A program made the translations under genes and the position numbers. This document shows, one piece after another, positions 41,308-49,616 of a stretch of DNA of 63,176 nt. Numbering within the stretch: the first letter of the stretch is position 1; every line of letters begins with the position of its first letter. This DNA comes from JAVKSM01 sp039583705 (GTDB taxonomy: Bacteria; Actinomycetota; Actinomycetes; Mycobacteriales; Pseudonocardiaceae): assembly GCA_039583705.1 (NCBI GenBank), contig JAVKSM010000002.1, positions 1 to 63,176 of the forward strand. The letters are read 5' to 3'. The notes beneath the pieces were generated by a model. It searched no databases. It was not told where the DNA came from and was given only the letters and a program-made list of their open reading frames with translations.

Positions 41308-41313
41308 TAGCGT
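41308..41313 (+). promoter_or_regulatory. Leaderless -10 element
   Basis: TAGCGT ends seven bases before the ATG at 41321 with no ribosome site between. Same pattern as several other genes in the window. Confidence 0.5.
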
Positions 41314-41320
41314 CGGGGTC

Positions 41321-41503
41321 ATGGGCGCAGCGCAGCAGGGACAGAAGGCGGCCGAGCAGGTTGACCGGGAGGTGTCCACGCAAGAGGAACGGGAGGACCT
41401 CGTGCGGGGACTGGACGAGGACAGCCCCGACACCGCCGACGCCAAGCGCACGGTGCAGGCCACGACCGACGCCGACCGCGACATCGAGGAGATGACCGGG
41501 TAG
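41321..41503 (+). CDS. Small acidic hypothetical protein (60 aa)
   Basis: MGAAQQGQKAAEQVDREVST, then QEEREDLVRGLDEDSPDTAD: highly charged, probably helical and unstructured in part. No family recognised. A leaderless promoter pattern sits right at its ATG, which is the best support that it is expressed. It lies between the nickel permease and a tandem-repeat array. Confidence 0.5.
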   Translation: MGAAQQGQKAAEQVDREVSTQEEREDLVRGLDEDSPDTADAKRTVQATTDADRDIEEMTG

Positions 41504-41554
41504 CCGCTGCCGCCGCCGGTACCGCCAGCCCTGGACGCGCCTGCGCCCGGACTG

Positions 41555-41651
41555 CCGCCACCGCGGAAGGGCCGCCACCGCGGAAGGGCCGCCACCGCGG
41601 AAGGGCCGCCACCGCGGAAGGGCCTCAGCCCCGGAAAGGCCTCAGCCCCGA
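41555..41651 (+). repeat. 17-bp tandem repeat array
   Basis: Four exact copies of CCGCCACCGCGGAAGGG (41555-41622), then one altered copy CCTCAGCCCCGGAAAGG and a partial one, running into the end of the UPF0016 gene. It sits between two gene ends and may be a slippage-generated minisatellite; each unit contains the palindrome CCGCGG. Confidence 0.95.
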
Positions 41652-42229
41652 ACCGCCGCCACCAGGCTCACGACCGCCAGCACGGTCATCGCCGCCGCCG
41701 CCGCCCGCACCACCCACTGGATCGGCAGCAGCCGCGCCACCCGCTCGCCGCCGAACGCCGCCAGCGCGCCGACCGTCCACAACGCCAGCACACTGCCGAC
41801 GCCGACCGACAGCGGGGCGTGGTAGGCGGCGGCCAGGGTGGCCGTCACGATCTGGGTGAGGTCACCGAATTCCGCGATCAGCACGACCCCGAAGCTGGTC
41901 AGCGCCACCCGCGCGGGCGAGCGACTCGGCGCGCCCTCGACCCGCTCGTCGTGCCCGGCGACCCCGTGGCAGCCCCCCAGCAGCAGCGCCGCGCCGAGCA
42001 GGAACAGACCCGCCACCACGCCCTCCAGGGTCCGGTGCGGCAGCAGTGTGAGCAGGCTGCCGGCGGCCACGGCGAGCACGACGTGCACGACGAACGCGGC
42101 GCCCGCACCGGCAAGCACCCAGATCGGGCGGTACCGGGTGCCGAGCACGAGGCTGGCCAGGGCGGTCTTGTCGGGCAGTTCGGCCGGAAAGACGATCACG
42201 AAGGCGGTGAGGGCGACGGCGAGGTCCAC
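41642..42229 (-). CDS. UPF0016/GDT1 (TMEM165-like) divalent cation exporter
   Basis: 195 residues with six membrane helices in two homologous halves. Each half carries an E-x-G-D-like signature: FPAELPDKTALASLVL (first, with PD for GD) and LIAEFGDLTQIVTATLA (second). The family exports Mn2+ or Ca2+ in exchange for protons. No yybP-ykoY Mn riboswitch is visible upstream; 42230-42439 contains only a short open frame of unclear meaning. Confidence 0.88.
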   Translation of the reverse strand: MDLAVALTAFVIVFPAELPDKTALASLVLGTRYRPIWVLAGAGAAFVVHVVLAVAAGSLLTLLPHRTLEGVVAGLFLLGAALLLGGCHGVAGHDERVEGAPSRSPARVALTSFGVVLIAEFGDLTQIVTATLAAAYHAPLSVGVGSVLALWTVGALAAFGGERVARLLPIQWVVRAAAAAMTVLAVVSLVAAVRG

Positions 42230-42439
42230 GGCTGCGGTGTCCTGTCATTCGGGCTGCCGCACCGCAGACGCTTCGGCACGGCAGCGGCAAGCTGCGGCCG
42301 AAGGTCTCGCTCAGCACCTCCAGGTGCTCCGGGAGCCGGGCCCGGGGGGCCAGCATGTCGACGTCCCGGCGAGGGAGCTACTCCCCTTCGCTTCTCCCGA
42401 GCCTACGACCCGTGCCGCCGTACTGCCCAGGTCCCCCCC

Positions 42440-43162
42440 TCACCCGAGGACGGCGGACAGCGCGAGCTCGAGGAGGGCGGCCTCGACGTCGCTGCGCCGC
42501 CGTTCCCGCTCCGGTGGCAGTGGATCGGTCCAGGAGCGGCCGGCGGCGAGGTCGTCCCACACGTAGAGCAACGATGCGGCGTGCATCCCGACCCAGGACG
42601 CGGCCGCCAGCGTCGCCGCGCTCTCCATGTCCACGGCGAGCAACCCGTCGGCGCGCCACCGGGCCACCAGCGAGGCGGGCTGGCGCAGCAGCACCTCGGT
42701 CGTCACGGTCGGTCCCCGCCGTACCGCCAGTCCCCGAGCGGCGGCGGCGGCGGCCAACGCGTCGACCAGCGCCGCGTCGGGGCGTACCCACCGACCTGCG
42801 CCGTAGTGCGCCGACGCGCCCTCCTCGCAGCGCACCTCCTCGGCGAGCACGAGGTCCCCGGGCGCCGACCCGGGCGCCACCGCCCCGCACGAACCGATCT
42901 GGACCACGACCGGGCAGCCGAGCTGGCCCAACACGTGCACCGGTTCAACGGTCCGCGCCGCGCCGTACACACAGGCGTAGCCCACGGCGGTGCCCCGCCA
43001 ACGGCCCCACCACCAGTCCGGGGCGGCGAGCTCGCGAACGTCGCTGAGCAGGGCCAGTCGCTGGCGTTCCCGGTCCCGGCGCCACCACGACCCTTCGACG
43101 ACGAGCAGCCGCGGGACCTCCTCCGGGGCGAGTCCCACGATCCGAGCCCAGTCCTGGTCCAC
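42440..43162 (-). CDS. Nucleoside phosphorylase-fold protein (PNP/UDP family)
   Basis: 240 residues. VVVQIGSCGAVAPGSAPGDL is the phosphate-binding nucleoside phosphorylase motif. DGLLAVDMESAATLAAASWV contains the ribose-binding Met-Glu pair, and WDDLAAG may be the base-binding Asp. The family releases a base and ribose 1-phosphate from nucleosides, or hydrolyses 5'-modified nucleosides. It is divergent from the flavoprotein gene and near a radical SAM gene, so a modified nucleoside substrate is possible. GTG start, leaderless-type promoter six bases away. Confidence 0.85.
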   Translation of the reverse strand: MDQDWARIVGLAPEEVPRLLVVEGSWWRRDRERQRLALLSDVRELAAPDWWWGRWRGTAVGYACVYGAARTVEPVHVLGQLGCPVVVQIGSCGAVAPGSAPGDLVLAEEVRCEEGASAHYGAGRWVRPDAALVDALAAAAAARGLAVRRGPTVTTEVLLRQPASLVARWRADGLLAVDMESAATLAAASWVGMHAASLLYVWDDLAAGRSWTDPLPPERERRRSDVEAALLELALSAVLG

Positions 43163-43168
43163 CGAGGC

Positions 43169-43174
43169 AGGTTA
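43169..43174 (-). promoter_or_regulatory. Leaderless -10 element of the nucleoside phosphorylase gene
   Basis: TAACCT on the minus strand, six bases before the GTG at 43162, no ribosome site. Confidence 0.5.
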
Positions 43175-43264
43175 GAGGCACGATCCGGAACGGCAGGCCG
43201 CGACGAACACCTCGTCACGCAGCCCACCCGCCCCCGTCCCGCCGTGAGGATCCTGGGAGGACAG

Positions 43265-44548
43265 ATGGCCGCCGCCCTCACCGACGCCGTCGACGCCCCA
43301 CCGCCACCGGCCGCGCCCGCTCCGCGCCACGTCGCCATCCTGGGGGCCGGGCCGATCGGCTTGGACGCCGCGTTGGCCTGCGTCGAGGCCGGATGGCCGT
43401 TCACGGTCTACGAGGCGGCCACGACCGTCGCCGGCAACGTCCGAGCCTGGGGCCACGTGCGGCTGTTCACCCCGTGGTCGATGAACGTCTCGGACCGGAT
43501 GCGGTCGCACCTGTCGGCCGCCGGGGTCGCGGTGCCCGCGGCCGGCGGCGGCTACCCCACCGGCGCCGAGGTCGCCGAGCGGTTGCTCGAGCCGCTGGGC
43601 GCACTGCCGACGCTGGCGCCCCACATCCGCACCGCGACCGAGGTGCTGGGCATCGCCCGCCGCGGCCTGCTCAAGCACGAGGAGATCGCCACCGCGGTAC
43701 GCGGCGAGCATCCGTTCCGGTTGCTGCTGGCCGGGCCGGACGGCAGCGAGCGGGTCGAGTACGCCGACCTGGTGCTGGACTGCACGGGCAGCTACGGGCG
43801 GGGCAACACCCTCGGCGACGGCGGCATTCCGGCACCGGGCGAGCAACGGCTGGCCGACCGGATCACGCGGCGGATCCCGGATCTGGTCGCCGACCGGGCC
43901 GGGTGGAGCGGACGCACCGTACTGCTCGTCGGTGCCGGGAAGTCGGCCCAGACCGCTGCCCGCGACCTCGCCGACCTGGCGCGGGCCGAGTCGGCCACCC
44001 GGGTGGTGTGGGCGGTCCGAGCCTCGGAGCCGGACTGGGGCGAAGTGCCCGACGACCCGCTGCCGCAGCGCCAGGAGCTGGTCGACGTCGCCGAGCGGCT
44101 GCGCTCCGGCGAGGTGCGGGGCGTGGAGGTCCGCACCGGGGTGGTGGTCGACGCGCTGCGCGCCGAGGGGGACGGCGTGGCGGTGACGCTGCGCACCGAC
44201 GCGGGTGACGCCGAGGAGATCGCTGTCGACCGGGTGCTCGCGCTGACCGGGTTCCTCGGTGACACCTCGCTGTACCGCCAGCTCCAGGTCCACGAGTGCT
44301 ACGCCACCGCGGCCCCGATGAACCTGTCCGCCGCGCTGCTGGCCGCGGCCGGCGACGGCCCGGCGGACTGCCTGACCCAGGAGCCGCACGGCGTGGACGC
44401 GCTGCGGGTGCCCGAGCCGAACTTCTTCGTGCTCGGCATGAAGTCCTACGGCCGCAACCCCACCTTCCTGCTCCGGGTCGGCTACGAGCAGGTGGACGAG
44501 ATCGCCGCCGCCTACTCTCCGGGTCCGCGTCAGACGGCGCAGTTGTAG
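43265..44548 (+). CDS. FAD-dependent oxidoreductase (flavin monooxygenase-like)
   Basis: 427 residues with two Rossmann motifs: HVAILGAGPIGLDAALACVE for FAD and TVLLVGAGKSAQTAARDLAD for NAD(P)H, plus the terminal LALTGFLGDTSLYRQL region. The arrangement is that of CzcO/TrkA-type flavoproteins. The second site reads GAGKSA rather than GxGxxG, as in many flavin monooxygenases. GGGAGG lies seven bases before the ATG. Its end overlaps the convergent radical SAM gene by 19 bases. Substrate unknown. Confidence 0.85.
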   Translation: MAAALTDAVDAPPPPAAPAPRHVAILGAGPIGLDAALACVEAGWPFTVYEAATTVAGNVRAWGHVRLFTPWSMNVSDRMRSHLSAAGVAVPAAGGGYPTGAEVAERLLEPLGALPTLAPHIRTATEVLGIARRGLLKHEEIATAVRGEHPFRLLLAGPDGSERVEYADLVLDCTGSYGRGNTLGDGGIPAPGEQRLADRITRRIPDLVADRAGWSGRTVLLVGAGKSAQTAARDLADLARAESATRVVWAVRASEPDWGEVPDDPLPQRQELVDVAERLRSGEVRGVEVRTGVVVDALRAEGDGVAVTLRTDAGDAEEIAVDRVLALTGFLGDTSLYRQLQVHECYATAAPMNLSAALLAAAGDGPADCLTQEPHGVDALRVPEPNFFVLGMKSYGRNPTFLLRVGYEQVDEIAAAYSPGPRQTAQL

Positions 44549-46257
44549 ACCAGGGGCAGTGAGCCGTCACGCTGGCGCAGCCGCAGGAACAACTCCACCG
44601 CGCGCCGCTTGGCCTCGGCCATGCCGATCTCCGGAGAACCGAGCAGCATGTCAGGGCTCGTGCCGACGTCGGCGCCCGCGGGGTGCCAGTGCCAGCCGTC
44701 GGTCGTTGCGGTCAGCTCCGGAACCGTGTTGTCCTCGTCGATGACGATGCCGTCATCGGAGTTCCCGCGCTTGACCAGCGGCCGCACCGCGAAGTCGCGG
44801 CCCTGGACACCGTGCGCGACCAGCAGCTCGCGCAGCGGCTCGACCTGGGCGGAATTGGCGGGAGTCTCGGTCATCCCGACCCGCACCGGCAGCCCCAGCG
44901 AGAGGGCTGTCGACAGCCCGTCCATCGCCCGGGCCCACGACCCCGCGCCACGGTTGGCGTCGTGGAAACGGGCCTGCGCGCCGTCCAGCGACGTCTGCAG
45001 CACCAGCCGCGGGCGGCCCGCCAGGCGCCACAACTGCTGGCGGCGCCAGCCCTGGTACAGCATGCCGTTGGTCAGGCACACGGTGTCGATGCGCTCGGTG
45101 CAGTAGAGCAGCATCTCGACGATGTCCGGTTCGAGGAACGGCTCGCCGCCGGTGACGTAGAGCTCCGTGAAACCCTCGCCGACGGCCTCGTCGACCAGCT
45201 CGGTGAACCGTGCCGACCCCATCCGGCGGCGCCGCGCCTGCGGCGAGGAGGCGACCGAGCAGTACGTGCAGGCCAGGTTGCAGTGGAAGTTCGTGTAGAG
45301 CCACAGTCGCGACGGGAACTGCGCCGAGCCGAACAGCGGCAGCACCGGCAGCCCGTCGTCGGGCACCTCCGGAGCGTCCGCCCAGCTCGCCTCGGCGCCC
45401 GCGAAGGCGGGCACGGCGGTCTTGTAGAGCTGGTACCGGCCCCGGGAGCGCTCCGCCGGCGGCACGATCTCCAGGCAGGTGGTCCACCAGCCGGTTTCGA
45501 CGGTCTGGACGAACGCCTCCGGCAGCCCGGCAGCCCGCATCGAGGCGGCGTGCGCGCGCCAGTCGTAGTCCAGCTTCACCAGCTCCGCCGACGCCCGCCC
45601 TTCGGCGCAGTCCAGCAGCGCGTACCAGACGTGGCGGCCGCCGTCGTTGGCCGGACGTCCGATCACGCCGACGTTGACGACGAGGGTCTCCCGGCCGTCA
45701 GCCCCGGTCTCAGCTCCGGGGTCGTCCGCACCCTGGTCCCCGCCGAAGCGCCGGATCCATGGTATGCCGGAGTGGGTGCAGCAGATGACGTCCGCTCCCG
45801 AGGCGGCGATCCGCAGCCGGTGCTGCTCGTCGGGCAGCGACTCCCACCAGAAGTCGTTGAGCGCCAGCGGGGAGCCGTGCACCAGGTGGAGGTCCACGCC
45901 GTCGACGCGCTCGCGTCGCTCGGTGGCCAGCGTCGTCATCCAGTGGGCGAACTCCGCGCTGGTGTGGCGGAAGGTGTAGTCGTAGGCGACCGCCGCGAAA
46001 GCGTTGTCGTCGGCGTCCGCGTAGCCGCAGCCGCAGTCCGCCTGGCGCCTGCCGATCGCGACGTCATAGTTCCCGGCGATGCACTCGACGCCGGCGTCGA
46101 GCAGGATCGGCCACAGCGCGTCGGGGTCGGCACCGAAGCCCCCGAGGTCACCGAGGAACACCAGCCGGTCGGCTCCCCTGGCCCGGGCGTCGGCGACGAA
46201 CGCGCGCAGCGCGTAGGGGTTGGAGTACGTGCCGCCGCACAGGGCCAGCCGGGTCAT
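44530..46257 (-). CDS. Metallophosphoesterase-radical SAM fusion protein
   Basis: 575 residues in two parts. Residues 1-~230: calcineurin-like phosphoesterase fold with LVFLGDLGGFGADPDALWPI, AGNYD and HLVHGSP, but the first metal motif DxHGN is replaced by GTYSN, so one metal site is probably lost. Residues ~315-575: radical SAM domain with C326-x3-C330-x2-C333 (HCNLACTYCS), the glycine-rich LYVTGGEPFLEPDIVEML and a conserved-looking RPLVKRGNSDDG. The protein ends YNCAV, placing a Cys three residues from the C-terminus. GAGGAGG precedes the ATG at 46257. It generates a 5'-deoxyadenosyl radical; the target is unknown. It lies with a flavoprotein and a nucleoside phosphorylase. Confidence 0.88.
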   Translation of the reverse strand: MTRLALCGGTYSNPYALRAFVADARARGADRLVFLGDLGGFGADPDALWPILLDAGVECIAGNYDVAIGRRQADCGCGYADADDNAFAAVAYDYTFRHTSAEFAHWMTTLATERRERVDGVDLHLVHGSPLALNDFWWESLPDEQHRLRIAASGADVICCTHSGIPWIRRFGGDQGADDPGAETGADGRETLVVNVGVIGRPANDGGRHVWYALLDCAEGRASAELVKLDYDWRAHAASMRAAGLPEAFVQTVETGWWTTCLEIVPPAERSRGRYQLYKTAVPAFAGAEASWADAPEVPDDGLPVLPLFGSAQFPSRLWLYTNFHCNLACTYCSVASSPQARRRRMGSARFTELVDEAVGEGFTELYVTGGEPFLEPDIVEMLLYCTERIDTVCLTNGMLYQGWRRQQLWRLAGRPRLVLQTSLDGAQARFHDANRGAGSWARAMDGLSTALSLGLPVRVGMTETPANSAQVEPLRELLVAHGVQGRDFAVRPLVKRGNSDDGIVIDEDNTVPELTATTDGWHWHPAGADVGTSPDMLLGSPEIGMAEAKRRAVELFLRLRQRDGSLPLVYNCAV

Positions 46258-46478
46258 CGGCGTCCTCCTCAGGTATCGGTTGAACCTACGTTCGGTCCGG
46301 CCGACCTGTCCGGGTCGGCGTCGGACGTCACGATCAGCTCGCCCGGGCTCGGGCGCCGGCGCCGACGCGGCTGACCAGGCGCTGGGATGGTCACGGCCGG
46401 CCGGTATGTCGAACACAGGCTTCCCCCGTCCGCCGAGCCCACCCGCCAGGGTGTCGTCGCGCCCGCCCGGGCCTGCCG

Positions 46479-46484
46479 TACCGT
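46479..46484 (+). promoter_or_regulatory. Leaderless -10 element
   Basis: TACCGT six bases before the ATG at 46491, no ribosome site between. Confidence 0.5.
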
Positions 46485-46490
46485 CGCTGG

Positions 46491-47480
46491 ATGGAACGCT
46501 GCTCGACGCTGTCGGCAGCCCTCGGCGAGCCGCTGGCCGGCACCGCACCCCAGGCCGTGCGGTGGTTGTGCGTGGAGCACGACGGCCCGTGGGGTCGCGA
46601 CGTCGAAGAGACCGACCCGACCCTCGCCGAGCTGGGCCGCCGGGCCGCGGCGACCAACACCCGGCTCGAGCTGATGCGGCGGCCCGGCCGTCTCCCATCA
46701 CCCGGCCGTCTCCCATCCCCCGGCCGCTTCCCAGAACCCGGCCGTCTCTCCGCACCCGGCCGCCGACGCGCCGCGTTGCTCGCCGACACCCGGCCTGGTT
46801 CGAGCCGGCTGCACCTGCTGGAGATCGCCGGACTCGACGAGCTGCTCGACCTCGACCTCGACCTCACCGCCGCGCTGCCGGGCACCCGACTGGACGAGCC
46901 GCAGTTGCTGGTCTGCGGTCACAGCCGGCGCGACCAGTGCTGCGCGATCGCCGGTCGTGCGCTGGGTGCGGCACTGCCCGGTGCCTGGCAGTGCAGCCAC
47001 CTCGGCGGCCACCGCTTCGCCCCCACCGCGGTGGTGCTGCCGACCGGCTACCTCTACGGCCGGCTCGACGCCGCAACCGCCGCCGCAGCGTTGACCGCCG
47101 CCACGGTCGGAGACGTGGTGACCGAGCGTTGCCGGGGCCGCTCCACGTGGGATCCGGTCGGGCAGGTCGCCGAGCTGGCCGTGCGTGCGTTCTCTGGGGA
47201 GCGCGGCGCCGACGCGCTGACCGTCCCCACTCCGGAGGTGCCCGGAACGAAGGGGTCCGGCGCGAGCCAGCCCGGCACGAACCGACCCGCGCCGGATGGA
47301 TTCTGGGTGCAGGTCGACGCCCGCGACGGCCGGAGCTGGCGGGTGCGCATCGAGGCCGCGCCGCTGCCCGGTGTGCGCCCGAGCAGCTGCGGCGCCGAGG
47401 CAACCCCGGCCAGCCCGCTGGTGGCGGCCGGGGTGACCCCGCTGCACCGGCCGGCTACCGCTGGCCGCCCTCCACGGTGA
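46491..47480 (+). CDS. Sucrase/ferredoxin-like family protein
   Basis: 329 residues. CGHSRRDQCCAIAGRALGAA followed by WQCSHLGGHRFAPTAVVLPT is the Suc_Fer-like (thioredoxin-fold [2Fe-2S] ferredoxin) signature with the cluster cysteines and the HLGGHRFA motif. An insertion at residues ~66-95 consists of proline-rich repeats (PGRLPS PGRLPS PGRFPE PGRLSA PGRR), encoded by ~15-18-base DNA repeats at 46686-46766. The family's role is unknown. It converges on the VOC gene (three-base gap). Confidence 0.85.
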   Translation: MERCSTLSAALGEPLAGTAPQAVRWLCVEHDGPWGRDVEETDPTLAELGRRAAATNTRLELMRRPGRLPSPGRLPSPGRFPEPGRLSAPGRRRAALLADTRPGSSRLHLLEIAGLDELLDLDLDLTAALPGTRLDEPQLLVCGHSRRDQCCAIAGRALGAALPGAWQCSHLGGHRFAPTAVVLPTGYLYGRLDAATAAAALTAATVGDVVTERCRGRSTWDPVGQVAELAVRAFSGERGADALTVPTPEVPGTKGSGASQPGTNRPAPDGFWVQVDARDGRSWRVRIEAAPLPGVRPSSCGAEATPASPLVAAGVTPLHRPATAGRPPR

Positions 47481-47483
47481 CCG

Positions 47484-48239
47484 TCACTGGGCGCTGACGA
47501 TCACATAGAACCGCGCGCCGAACGGGTCGGCGAGCTGTGCCCAGCGCCCGTAGGGCGCGTCCTGCGGCTCGGACACCACCGAGCCGCCCAGCTCCCGGGC
47601 CCGCGCGGCCGTGGCGTCTGCGTCCGTCACATCGAAGTACACCCGCCAGTGCGAGGGTGCGTCCGCGCCCTCGCACTGGCCACCCACGGAGTTGCCGTCG
47701 ACCTTCATGACGGTGTAGCCGAATCCCTGTCCCTCCCCCACCTGGTCGTAGGTGTAGCCGAAAACGGTGGCGTAGAACTCGTTGGACCGCGGCCGGTCCG
47801 GCGTGGACAGCTCGTTCCACGCCATCGTGCCGGGCTCGTTGACGAGCTGGGCGCCGGTGTGCTCACCCGCCTGCCAGACGCCGAAAGTCGCCCCCGTCGG
47901 ATCGAGCGCGAAGCACATCCGACCCTGCGTGCCGACGTCCGTCGGCTCCATGAGCAGGGTGGCGCCGGCGTCTACGGCGGCCTTCGCCGTCGCGTCCGCG
48001 TCGTCAGTGGCGAAGTAGGTGTTCCAGGTCGGCGACGCCTCGCCCCCCTGCGCCGGGCTCACCGCGGCAACCCTCTTCCCGCGCAGGTAGGCGATGGAGT
48101 AGGAGCCATACTCCGGCTCGCCCTTCTCGATCTCCCAGCCGAACAGCTCCCGGTAGAACCGGACGCCGCCGTCGATGTCCGGGCAGGTGACGTCCGCCCA
48201 GGACGGCGTGCCCGGCGCGTACCCGCTCTTCTCGACCAT
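47484..48239 (-). CDS. VOC-superfamily protein (glyoxalase-like, two domains)
   Basis: 251 residues with two tandem VOC units: GTPSWADVTCPDIDGGVRFY then RELFGWE, and GTMAWNELSTPDRPRSNEFY then ATVFGY. Each unit ends with a DPTGATFGVWQ- or DPFGARFYVIV-type strand. Actinobacterial members are often annotated as hydroxylases or glyoxalases without proof. GGAGGAGG precedes the ATG at 48239. Confidence 0.88.
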   Translation of the reverse strand: MVEKSGYAPGTPSWADVTCPDIDGGVRFYRELFGWEIEKGEPEYGSYSIAYLRGKRVAAVSPAQGGEASPTWNTYFATDDADATAKAAVDAGATLLMEPTDVGTQGRMCFALDPTGATFGVWQAGEHTGAQLVNEPGTMAWNELSTPDRPRSNEFYATVFGYTYDQVGEGQGFGYTVMKVDGNSVGGQCEGADAPSHWRVYFDVTDADATAARARELGGSVVSEPQDAPYGRWAQLADPFGARFYVIVSAQ

Positions 48240-48305
48240 CGCTGCCTCCTCCTCGTGGTCAGGCGAGCAGCATCGCACGCCGGTCCGACACAAATGGCGA
48301 AGGCG

Positions 48306-48420
48306 GTCGCCCGCACGACTCGGGTGAAAAAGTTGCCCGCCCGCACGACCCGGGTGAAAAGTTGCCCGCCTGACCCGGGTGGAACAGAAGGTGGTTGCCC
48401 GCCTGACCCGGGTGAACAAC
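48306..48420 (+). repeat. Four imperfect 26-33-bp tandem repeats
   Basis: Copies at 48306-48331, 48332-48360, 48361-48393 and 48394-48420 share GT(T/C)GCCCGC...GACCCGGGTG(A)A. Each holds an 8-bp CCCGGG-centred palindrome (ACCCGGGT, ACTCGGGT in the first). They fill the divergent promoter region between the VOC gene and the catabolic operon. Confidence 0.85.
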
Positions 48421-48432
48421 GGTCGCCGCCCG

Positions 48433-48445
48433 AGGTGGACCACCT
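48433..48445. promoter_or_regulatory. Palindromic operator candidate
   Basis: AGGTGG-A-CCACCT is a perfect 13-bp inverted repeat that ends 19 bases before a TAGCGT -10 element, in the right place for a repressor or activator of the carbohydrate operon. Confidence 0.5.
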
Positions 48446-48464
48446 TCCCGCGCCTGCCGGCGGA

Positions 48465-48470
48465 TAGCGT
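48465..48470 (+). promoter_or_regulatory. Leaderless -10 element of the catabolic operon
   Basis: TAGCGT eight bases before the GTG at 48479. It supports that GTG over an in-frame TTG at 48470, which overlaps the -10 itself. Confidence 0.5.
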
Positions 48471-48478
48471 TGACGGAC

Positions 48479-49612
48479 GTGCAGGTACCCGCGCTGTTCG
48501 CCCCCGCCGCCGAAATCGTCGACCACCCTGCGGTGCGCACCGCCTCCCGCCTCGCCGACGATCTGATCGCCCCGCACGCGGCGGAGTCCGACGACCCGGC
48601 CCTCGGCGTCGACCCGGCCCGGCTTCGTGCCCTCGCCGACGCCGGGCTGGCGTCGGTCAAGGTGCCCGCCGCCGACGGTGGCCTGGGTGGCAGCGACCGG
48701 GTCGACGCCGAGGTCGTCGAACTGCTCGCCGGGGCCGACGCCGCCACCTGGTTCGTCCTCACCCAACACCGGCTGCCCCAGAACCTGTGCCGCGCTCCCG
48801 CTGCCGGGCTGCCCGACGGCGCCGCCACCGCCGGGCCCGCTGGGCGCCGGTACCGCGACCCGCTGTGCCGGGCGAGCGGGCTGGCCGGTATCGCGATCGC
48901 GCACGTCCGCCGCCCCGGGTCGCCCGCGGTAGCCGCCGAGCCCGACGGCCACGGCGGCTACCGGCTCTCCGGCCGCGCCGACTGGTGCACCGGGTGGGGC
49001 CTGATCGACCTGCTGCTGGTCGCCGCGCGCACCCCGGACGAGCGCTTCGTCTTCGGGTTGCTGCCCGCCCGCGAGCAGCCCGGGCTGCGGGCCAGCGGGC
49101 CGCTGCCGCTCTCGGTCATGGGCGGGACCCGGACCGTCTCGCTGACCCTGGACGGGCTCGCGCTGGCGGCCGAGGACCTGCTGCTCACCGTCGACATCGC
49201 GGCCTGGCAGCGGGTCGACCTGGCCCGGACCGCCAACGCCACGCCGGCGTCGCTCGGCCTGCTGCGCAGGGTGCTGACCGAGCTGGAACGGCTCGGCGCG
49301 GCGCGGCGGCTCCCGGAGGCCGTCGACCTCGCGCTCGCGCTGGCACAACCGGCCGTCAAGCTGCGCGCCGAGGCCTACGCCCTGCTCTGCGAGGTGCCGC
49401 CCACCGAGCGGGTTGCGGAGCGGGCGGCGCTGCGCGCCGAGCTGTCCGAGCTGACGGTACGGGCCGTGGCCGGGCTGGTCGCCGCCCGGGCAGGCTCGGC
49501 GATGCTGACCACGAGTCCGGAGCAGCGCTGGGCGAGGGAAGCCGCGTTCTTCCTGGTCCAGGCGCAGACGGGCGATGTCCGGGCCGCCCAGTTGCGGGCA
49601 CTGCGAGGATGA
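48479..49612 (+). CDS. Acyl-CoA dehydrogenase-like flavoprotein
   Basis: 377 residues with the acyl-CoA dehydrogenase layout: N-terminal helices (LADAGLASVKVPAADGGLGG), a beta domain (LSGRADWCTGWGLIDLLLVA) and a C-terminal four-helix bundle. The usual C-terminal signature with GGxGY and the catalytic Glu region is not recognisable, so it may be a divergent oxidase or monooxygenase of the fold. It is the first gene of the operon; the next starts four bases after its stop. Its link to sugar metabolism is unclear. Confidence 0.75.
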   Translation: MQVPALFAPAAEIVDHPAVRTASRLADDLIAPHAAESDDPALGVDPARLRALADAGLASVKVPAADGGLGGSDRVDAEVVELLAGADAATWFVLTQHRLPQNLCRAPAAGLPDGAATAGPAGRRYRDPLCRASGLAGIAIAHVRRPGSPAVAAEPDGHGGYRLSGRADWCTGWGLIDLLLVAARTPDERFVFGLLPAREQPGLRASGPLPLSVMGGTRTVSLTLDGLALAAEDLLLTVDIAAWQRVDLARTANATPASLGLLRRVLTELERLGAARRLPEAVDLALALAQPAVKLRAEAYALLCEVPPTERVAERAALRAELSELTVRAVAGLVAARAGSAMLTTSPEQRWAREAAFFLVQAQTGDVRAAQLRALRG

Positions 49613-49616
49613 GCCG

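Noticed and set aside
41555..41651. CRISPR-like array
   Set aside because: Units are directly adjacent without unique spacers and no cas gene is nearby.
42230..42439. yybP-ykoY manganese riboswitch upstream of the UPF0016 gene
   Set aside because: The conserved GGGGAGTA-type segments are absent.
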